Origin: Nitrosopumilales archaeon | Lineage (GTDB): Archaea; Thermoproteota; Nitrososphaeria; Nitrososphaerales; Nitrososphaeraceae | Assembly (NCBI GenBank): GCA_009665115.1 | Contig: WJXE01000040.1 | Coordinates: 1-11,301, forward strand | DNA length: 11,301 nt | Reading direction: 5' to 3' | In this document: in pieces, positions 6,856 through 11,301 of the stretch | How the letters are laid out: each line of letters starts with the position of its first letter | Position numbering within the stretch: position 1 is the first letter of the stretch | The notes under the pieces: model-generated | Told to the model about the DNA's origin: nothing | Databases searched by the model: none | What the model saw: only the letters and a program-made list of their open reading frames with translations | Program-made: the position numbers and the translations under genes

Positions 6856-7128
6856 TTATACCATTCTTGGCCCTTTTACAAAGCCGTCCTTTCTATTTTT
6901 GGAAAATTCCAATGGATCGCCTTCGAACACGTGAATATTGTCATTTCTTAATTCAGAAACTTTTTTGATTGAACGGGCTGGATCACTCCCAGTCAATGAA
7001 ACATTATCTAGTTTATCAAAATAGCTAATTATTTCATCGATTTGAGTCGCATATCTATCTAGCTCACTGTCCGTTAATTCCAACCTAGAAAGCCAACCAA
7101 GATGTCTTATTTCATCTTTTGAAATCAT
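6856..7128 (-). CDS. gatC: Asp-tRNA(Asn)/Glu-tRNA(Gln) amidotransferase subunit C
   Basis: GatC is the small scaffold that wraps the GatA-GatB interface and is needed for stable assembly. The 90-residue product has the family's N-terminal helical region (EIRHLGWLSRLELTDSELDR, residues 6-25, then QIDEIISYFDKLDNV). The extended C-terminal belt follows, ending in SELRNDNIHVFEGDP and GPRMV. It starts with ATG at 7128, 28 bases after the aspS stop. Its TAA stop abuts the TTG start of gatA without a spacer and in the same frame. The order aspS-gatC-gatA-gatB implies one operon. Confidence 0.93.
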   Translation of the reverse strand: MISKDEIRHLGWLSRLELTDSELDRYATQIDEIISYFDKLDNVSLTGSDPARSIKKVSELRNDNIHVFEGDPLEFSKNRKDGFVKGPRMV

Positions 7129-7156
7129 GTTAACACGCCACTGCCTATCTCGTATT

Positions 7157-8497
7157 CTAGGGGGTTAACCTGTCTATATCGCGTGGGTACAGAGATGCAT
7201 CTCGTATGTTATCAATCTTTGTAATAGCCATCATCAATCGTTCCAGCCCGACGCCAAATCCAGCGTGTGGAGGCACTCCATAGTCAAATACTTTCAGATG
7301 GTAATCAAAAGCTTGTGTATTTAATCCCTGTTTTTTCATTCTTTCCAATAATTCGTCCTTCCTGTTTACTCTTGTACTGCCTGACGATATTTCTAACGGT
7401 CCGTACATTAGATCAAAAGATTCAGAGACTCGACCAGACTCCGGCATAAACTTTGGCTTTACATAAAAAGGTTTTATAGATGTAGGCCAATCGGTGATAA
7501 AATAAAAGCCATTCATCCTGTCATCCGGCAAGTTTTTCATTGCCTGAGGTGAGAGGTCATCACCCCATCGAATGCGCTCTCCACCTCCTTGTAACTGTTC
7601 TATAAGATCGGAATAAGAATATCTAGCGAACGGCAATTCGATATTTGGCAATTGAAACTCAAGGTAAGCAAGATCATTTTTGTTCTTTTCTTTAACTGAA
7701 TCTAGAACATGCAATATCATTCTCTCAAGCAAACTCATTACATCATTGTAGTCTACAAACGCCTTCTCCACATCAATAGATATTGCCTCAGAAAGATGTC
7801 TATTAGTGCGCGACGGCTCGGCTCTAAAAATCGGGCCTATCTCAAACACATTTTCAAAAGCCATAGTCAATTGCTCTTTGTACAACTGAGGACTTTGCGC
7901 CAGGAATGCTTCTCTGTCGTAATAAAATATTGGAAATAATGCTGCACCGCCTTCTGTAGCAGTAGCAATCATTTTTGGAGTGTTTACCTCGATAAACCCT
8001 TGTCTCGCTAGGAACTCTCTGCTTGCATTCAATACGGTATAACGAATATGGAAAATACTCTGAAGAATATTTCTACGTAGATCTATTGCCCTCAAATCCA
8101 ATCTGGTATCAATACCTATAGATGTCTTACTTTGCATCATAAATGGAGCAGCTTTTCTAGCAATCGAAAAGGCCTTCAGCTCTAATGGGATGATCTCCAC
8201 GCCGCTAGGCGCTTTTTCTTGAGGTCTAACCGTCCCCCGAATACCAAGCGAAGTGTGTTCTTTTATTTGTTGGAGTTGCCCAAATAATCGCTTTGAACAT
8301 TCACTCTTCTTCGCCATAACTTGGATGTCTCCGTACCTGTCTCTTACGATAATAAACTGGATGTTACCATGGTCACGCTTACTCGAAACCCACCCCATAA
8401 TTATTACTTCCCTATCTTCCAGTGATGAGTTGATTTCCGACGAATAATGCGTCCTTCTCCATTGTCCGATCTCCTCTTCATGTAGTAGGTCGCTCAA
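7157..8497 (-). CDS. aspS: Aspartyl-tRNA synthetase, archaeal type, probably non-discriminating
   Basis: This class IIb synthetase activates Asp and charges tRNA-Asp, and here probably tRNA-Asn too. The N-terminal OB-fold anticodon domain (about residues 15-110) includes MGWVSSKRDHGNIQF. In the catalytic core, motif 1 lies around FIEVNTPKMIATATEGG (168-184), motif 2 around FRAEPSRTNRHLSEAISID (224-242) and motif 3 at GFGVGLERL (413-421). AQSPQLYK for Asp binding sits at 200-207. The length (446 aa) matches archaeal AspRS without the bacterial insertion domain. The start is TTG at 8497, since RRTHYSSEI, the usual archaeal N-terminus, begins at residue 14 and no ATG is available before it. Ser38 and Pro97 occupy the positions of the discriminating Trp26 and Lys85 of the Thermococcus enzyme (alignment from memory); Pro there is typical of non-discriminating enzymes. 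This fits its operon with gatCAB. Confidence 0.94.
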   Translation of the reverse strand: MSDLLHEEEIGQWRRTHYSSEINSSLEDREVIIMGWVSSKRDHGNIQFIIVRDRYGDIQVMAKKSECSKRLFGQLQQIKEHTSLGIRGTVRPQEKAPSGVEIIPLELKAFSIARKAAPFMMQSKTSIGIDTRLDLRAIDLRRNILQSIFHIRYTVLNASREFLARQGFIEVNTPKMIATATEGGAALFPIFYYDREAFLAQSPQLYKEQLTMAFENVFEIGPIFRAEPSRTNRHLSEAISIDVEKAFVDYNDVMSLLERMILHVLDSVKEKNKNDLAYLEFQLPNIELPFARYSYSDLIEQLQGGGERIRWGDDLSPQAMKNLPDDRMNGFYFITDWPTSIKPFYVKPKFMPESGRVSESFDLMYGPLEISSGSTRVNRKDELLERMKKQGLNTQAFDYHLKVFDYGVPPHAGFGVGLERLMMAITKIDNIRDASLYPRDIDRLTP

Positions 8498-8731
8498 TTC
8501 TAAAAACCTTAATCGTGATAAATTTTGTATAGCTACGGATAATTTAACCTTTAATGATGTTACGATTCTGCAAATAAAAATGAGCGTGAGTGTGCCAAGT
8601 CTTTAGAGTGATCTCTTTATATACTCCATTCTTTAGCAGAGCAGCGGGTTTGTAAAAGTATCCTATTCGAATTTTTATAGTGTGTGAGTTACTCGTTATG
8701 GCTTATTCATTCCATTTTCTGGCCTCTATGT
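8498..8731. other. Intergenic region upstream of aspS
   Basis: Apart from the aspS TATA element, this stretch contains a canonical archaeal TATA match, CTTTATATAC (8615-8624). Its consensus-like orientation is on the + strand, but its complement also reads as TATATAAA. No convincing ORF follows it on the + strand. A T-rich stop-like stretch (ATTTTTATA) lies at 8674-8682. A short non-coding transcript is possible but not supported by any recognised fold. Confidence 0.25.
8517..8529 (-). promoter_or_regulatory. aspS: Probable TATA element of the aspS-gatCAB operon
   Basis: On the - strand an AT-rich segment reading CAAAATTTAT (8519-8528) is centred about 27 bases before the TTG start at 8497. 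This spacing fits a leaderless archaeal transcript. No Shine-Dalgarno is visible. Confidence 0.4.
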
Positions 8732-8947
8732 CTAGTATTCACTCTCCTCAAAGCCGAATACCCTACCGTCATCCCTCCTACCCTCTGAGGAACCTATCTC
8801 ATTTAACACCGAATTCACGCTTTCTTTTTCTGTCTTTAAACCAAATGGTTTCATGCGTTCACTATGTTGTTTTCGAGCTATCAGGCCTCTCTCGAATGCT
8901 CTAACATGAACTACACTACACCCGGAATTACCACAGGAGTAGGACAA
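8732..8947 (-). CDS. Possible small protein of unknown function (71 aa)
   Basis: This TTG-initiated frame of 71 codons is not recognised. Its codons are strongly biased to G in the first position (many GGN, GAN and GTN), as in real coding DNA, and the product is hydrophilic and charged. The overlapping + strand frame at 8680-8904 lacks this bias. The N-terminal part (CGNSGCSVVHVRAFERGL, residues 5-22, then IARKQHSERMKPFG) has two Cys (5 and 10) and His14/His28. It vaguely resembles a C2H2 finger, but the first helix histidine expected near residue 21-23 is absent. It could be a degenerate finger protein. A TATA-like TTTAATA (8977-8983 on the + strand) lies about 33 bases upstream. The next gene on this strand, aspS, is 234 bases away. 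Confidence 0.4.
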   Translation of the reverse strand: MSYSCGNSGCSVVHVRAFERGLIARKQHSERMKPFGLKTEKESVNSVLNEIGSSEGRRDDGRVFGFEESEY

Positions 8948-9083
8948 GTCGCCGGTTAAGAGAATACAAAAACCAGTTTAATAGGTGCTTATATCATTGA
9001 GAATAGATAATGACAACTTAGTTAAGAGGTGGTTGTAGCATTACAATATGATAAATACATCAAAGAAGAGGTAAAAAATATCA

Positions 9084-9791
9084 ATGAAAATCATTTTCCT
9101 CAAGTTTGTCTAGCGTTGGCAGTTGTAGCGCTTAACATTACAAGCACACAAATGTATTAGCTCGGACAGCACCGACAATACCTATAGAACTTAGTAACGG
9201 TGTTACTGCCGTGGCTTACAGTAATATGACATTCTATCTAAATTCTACAAATAGCTATTATCATTTAAAAGGATTGATTAAAGATATCCTGCCAGAATTT
9301 AGGGGTTTTATTTCTGTGATGATAGATTTCCGAAATCAATCTACTGTTACGTCTGTGCATTCAATTTTGTATACTCTTCATGGTCCGATCGATTCTAATA
9401 CAACCGTTCCATTTGATATTGACACAGGTTATACTCAAGCACAACAGAATCGATTTCAATATCTGAAGGCTCTGATAACATGAAAAGTAAGAGAAGTTGC
9501 AATGGTTGAAGGCATTGTGACAAGAACAGGTAATGGAGGACATATAATATTGACTAGAAGACGGGCTCATAGTAAAAGTCGAAGTGTGAATTTTAAGCGA
9601 TACTTTGAATAAATGAATGTCCAGGAAAGAGTAAATACAGGGTACCGATCGTAATCGAGGTAGTAGATGTTGCAGCATCTTCCAACGAATGTAACCACAA
9701 CAAAAGCTGCGCAATCAGTGCTGCTCGGCAGTCACGAATATTATCATCTCTTATAATAGATCATGAATTAGACGTACCTGTCATATATTAG
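9084..9791 (+). pseudogene. Degenerate gene for an exported protein of unknown function
   Basis: A single protein of about 235 residues can be followed across frames. ATG 9084 begins MKIIFLKFV, the basic/hydrophobic start of a signal peptide, cut by TAG at 9111. Shifting by one base near 9107 continues the hydrophobic core (CLALAVVALNITSTQ, to TAG at 9158). Shifting again near 9154 gives a frame open to 9480 (ARTAPTIPIELSNGV..., YSNMTFYLNSTN..., TGYTQAQQNRFQYLKALIT). An in-frame TGA at 9481-9483, one substitution from GGA, is followed in the same frame by KVREVAMVEGIVTRTGNGG. The C-terminal part (KYRVPIVIEVVDVAASSNE, ARQSRILSSLIIDHEL) lies in the third frame, ending with TAG at 9789-9791. The exact path between 9550 and 9615 is unclear. 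A GAGGT motif (9068-9072) precedes the ATG by 11 bases. The family is not identified; clustered sequencing error is the main alternative. Confidence 0.62.
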
Positions 9792-10909
9792 TCGTACTCC
9801 TTGCTTTTAGGTATTGTTAATTTTACAATATTACTTGCTATCATGGTCTTGAGTTTGCGAATTCCATATCCTGTTTTGGATGAGATAATCAGGGGATTTA
9901 ATATCTGCAAATCATTTGCAATTTCATTGATTCTTTCCTGCGGTACATTATTGTCCGACTTGCTTAAAATTACAAAAACTTTAGATTTATCTACATTTAG
10001 CTCGTCTAGAATATTCCAACAACTTGAATACTTTATTCTAATATCTTCAATTTTCTCCGAGCAATCTATCAAAAGAAAAATCAGATCAGCAGCAAGAGAT
10101 TCTTCTAATGTTGATTTAAATGCCTCTATCATATACGTAGGAAGTCTGCTAATAAAACCAACTGTATCTGTAAGCAACACCACCGATCCTGTATCGTTAA
10201 TTTTTAATGACCTTGTTGTAGTAGAGAGTGTTGTAAACAAACTACTTGATATTTCCTTTTGCTCATGTGTGAGAAGATTGAATAATGTGGTCTTTCCTGA
10301 GCTAGTGTAACCTAGCAGTGAAACAACCGGCATTCCAGTTTTCAATCTTTGTTGAAGGTAAAGATTACGTTTTCGTCTTGCATCTTGTAACTTTTCTTTG
10401 ATAAATGACATCTGCCTTTTCAGGTCACGAAACTTTACATCAACGGTGTATTCACCCATACCACCTTTTCCTGCTCTCTCGGTGCTACCTGCAGTCAGTT
10501 TTGCATTCTCCCGAACACGAGGCATTTCGTATTTGATCTCAGCGAGTTGAATTTGCAATTTTGCCTCAGTCGTAGTGGCTCTGGAGTAAAATATGTCCAG
10601 TATTAGCCTCTCCCTGTCTATCACCGGCACCTCGGTCAGTTTCTCTAGGTTATGTATCTGTTTTGACGTCAAATGTTCGTCAACGATAATCTTGCCAACT
10701 TTGGATTGTTTTACAAATTCCTTAATCTCTTCAGCTTTACCAGCTCCTAAACCATATTCTGAGTGATTCAGATACTTTTGAGTAAAGATCTTTACAATTT
10801 TGTAGCTGTCTATTATTGTTGTTCCTGATGACTCTACTAGACTTTTGCCCTCATCTAATCTGAAGCTATCAGGGTATGTTACCAGTACTACCTTTGTTGA
10901 CTCGTTCAA
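9788..10909 (-). CDS. hflX: GTPase HflX
   Basis: HflX is a ribosome-associated GTPase that binds the 50S subunit or the 70S E/P-site region; in bacteria it splits stalled ribosomes under stress, and the archaeal role is less defined. The 373-residue product has the HflX N-terminal domain (about 1-125, with YGLGAGKAEEIKEFV and IIVDEHLTSKQIHNLE) and a glycine-rich coil (ERAGKGGMGEYTVD, 144-157). The G domain shows G1 GYTSSGKT (200-207), the G2 threonine region (226-232), G3 DTVGF (248-252) and G5 SSKTG (343-347). G4 reads SKSD (316-319) rather than the usual N/TKxD. There is no long C-terminal domain. The start is TTG at 10909, six bases after the upstream small gene, so co-transcription is likely. 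Its stop overlaps that of the convergent degenerate gene. Confidence 0.93.
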   Translation of the reverse strand: MNESTKVVLVTYPDSFRLDEGKSLVESSGTTIIDSYKIVKIFTQKYLNHSEYGLGAGKAEEIKEFVKQSKVGKIIVDEHLTSKQIHNLEKLTEVPVIDRERLILDIFYSRATTTEAKLQIQLAEIKYEMPRVRENAKLTAGSTERAGKGGMGEYTVDVKFRDLKRQMSFIKEKLQDARRKRNLYLQQRLKTGMPVVSLLGYTSSGKTTLFNLLTHEQKEISSSLFTTLSTTTRSLKINDTGSVVLLTDTVGFISRLPTYMIEAFKSTLEESLAADLIFLLIDCSEKIEDIRIKYSSCWNILDELNVDKSKVFVILSKSDNNVPQERINEIANDLQILNPLIISSKTGYGIRKLKTMIASNIVKLTIPKSKEYD

Positions 10910-10915
10910 AAAAGT

Positions 10916-11098
10916 TCAAGACCAGTCCGTATGAATTGTCCTTGACATATTCATTCTCGAGTTGTTATTATGTCCTCTTATGCAAATATGCCAAGTGTGA
11001 GCATCTATAGAAGAGGTTTTCAACTCATTACCGCAACCGTCAGAAACGTGTAGTCCTGTGGACTCGTCGCCACAAACTATACATTTTGTCGTAAGCAT
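10916..11098 (-). CDS. Small Cys/His-rich (putative zinc-binding) protein upstream of hflX
   Basis: A 60-residue ORF starting at ATG 11098 (a TTG two codons earlier is an alternative) ends six bases before the hflX start. It opens with TKCIVCGDESTG, a Cys6-x2-Cys9 knuckle, followed by Cys22 (in DGCGNEL), His34/His37, Cys39 and His43. This could provide four ligands for one zinc ion, in the manner of a zinc ribbon, although the second pair is not a clean CxxC. There is no signal peptide or membrane segment. The C-terminal 17 residues are polar. I do not recognise a named family. Position and spacing suggest that it is co-transcribed with hflX and may act with it or simply share its promoter. 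Confidence 0.6.
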   Translation of the reverse strand: MLTTKCIVCGDESTGLHVSDGCGNELKTSSIDAHTWHICIRGHNNNSRMNMSRTIHTDWS

Positions 11099-11104
11099 CG
11101 ACAA

Positions 11105-11301
11105 TCTAGTTATTCATCTTCTTGCTCTTCATCGTCTCTACTATTATAAGATAACGATGTTGCTAATATAGTTGTTTAAAATTGGTAGCGGCAAGCATCT
11201 CTTGATTATAGATTACGTTTTATCATGATGTATGAATACATCACCTCCGAGTACAAGTCGTCCGGTCGGTAATCCATGCTAACGAGTTAGTGGAGTACGA
11301 T
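11105..11301. other. Upstream region with short unexplained frames
   Basis: No convincing gene is complete here. On the - strand, AT-rich TTATCTTATAATAG (about 11138-11151) could be a TATA element giving a 5' leader of roughly 15-30 bases for the small Cys/His-rich gene. Also on the - strand, ATG 11198 begins MLAATNFKQLY (TAG at 11163-11165). An adjacent frame ends in an acidic stretch, SRDDEEQEDE, closed by TAA at 11110-11112. The two might be parts of one small acidic-tailed protein broken by a frameshift, or chance. ATG 11277 gives a 23-codon frame with no features. Confidence 0.2.

Noticed and set aside
8551..8610. Possible C/D box small RNA (ATGATG-like box C near 8553)
   Set aside because: The box C match is imperfect and no box D (CTGA) or internal C'/D' pair lies at the right distance.
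8680..8904. 74-codon + strand ORF (GTG start)
   Set aside because: Composition is Ser/Leu/Pro/His-rich and lacks coding-like first-position bias; it mirrors the better - strand frame at 8732-8947.
8954..9032. Repeated GTTAAGAG motif near 8955 and 9021
   Set aside because: Only about eight bases are shared, within AT-rich DNA; no third copy or regular spacing was seen.
9361..9714. 117-codon - strand ORF over the degenerate gene
   Set aside because: Cys/Ser/His-rich product without a recognisable motif; the + strand pieces are much more protein-like.
9801..10310. 169-codon + strand ORF
   Set aside because: It lies wholly antisense to hflX, whose G domain motifs are intact; the reverse translation has no motif of its own.
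1..11301. CRISPR array, IS element, tRNA or rRNA genes
   Set aside because: No regularly spaced direct repeats, transposase-like ORF, terminal inverted repeats, tRNA cloverleaf or rRNA-like sequence was recognised on reading either strand.

Overview
The window looks like a chromosomal segment of a Nitrososphaerota (thaumarchaeal, ammonia-oxidiser lineage) archaeon. The evidence is mixed. AspRS is of the archaeal type and sits in an aspS-gatC-gatA-gatB cluster. The window also has an archaeal ornithine cyclodeaminase-family (TIGR00300) gene, an archaeal-style HflX, and a one-finger C2H2 zinc microprotein of the kind common in this phylum. AT-rich TATA elements lie about 20-30 bases before start codons with no Shine-Dalgarno, which suggests leaderless transcripts, and TTG starts are frequent. 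The lineage is an inference from gene content; no rRNA is present to fix it.

Left part, + strand (1-3770). A doubtful 60-codon ORF (147-329) is followed by a 56-residue C2H2 zinc-finger protein (427-597). Next comes a PduO-type corrinoid adenosyltransferase (747-1337), whose start is abutted by a 25-bp near-perfect palindrome (720-744). Then come an HD-domain phosphohydrolase (1534-2118), an unrecognised 107-residue protein 10 bases downstream (2129-2452), and a TTG-initiated ornithine cyclodeaminase-family enzyme (2496-3770). A hairpin at 3849-3869 separates this + strand block from the convergent - strand block.

Middle, - strand (8497 down to 3940). This is an apparent operon aspS-gatC-gatA-gatB. 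A probably non-discriminating AspRS would charge tRNA-Asn with Asp, and GatCAB would amidate it to Asn-tRNA-Asn. gatC, gatA and gatB lie in one reading frame with zero spacer. At each junction the upstream TAA is followed directly by a TTG start.

Right part (8498-11301). This accessory-looking stretch holds a possible small - strand gene (8732-8947) and a degenerate gene for an exported protein (9084-9791, + strand). The degenerate gene can be followed across several frames from signal peptide to C-terminus. It runs tail-to-tail, with overlapping stop codons, into hflX (10909-9788, -). A 60-residue cysteine/histidine-rich protein gene (11098-10916, -) lies just upstream of hflX. No tRNA, rRNA, CRISPR array, IS element or attachment site was seen. 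The features most worth following are the palindrome at the adenosyltransferase start, the stop/start arrangement of gatCAB, and the decayed secreted-protein gene.
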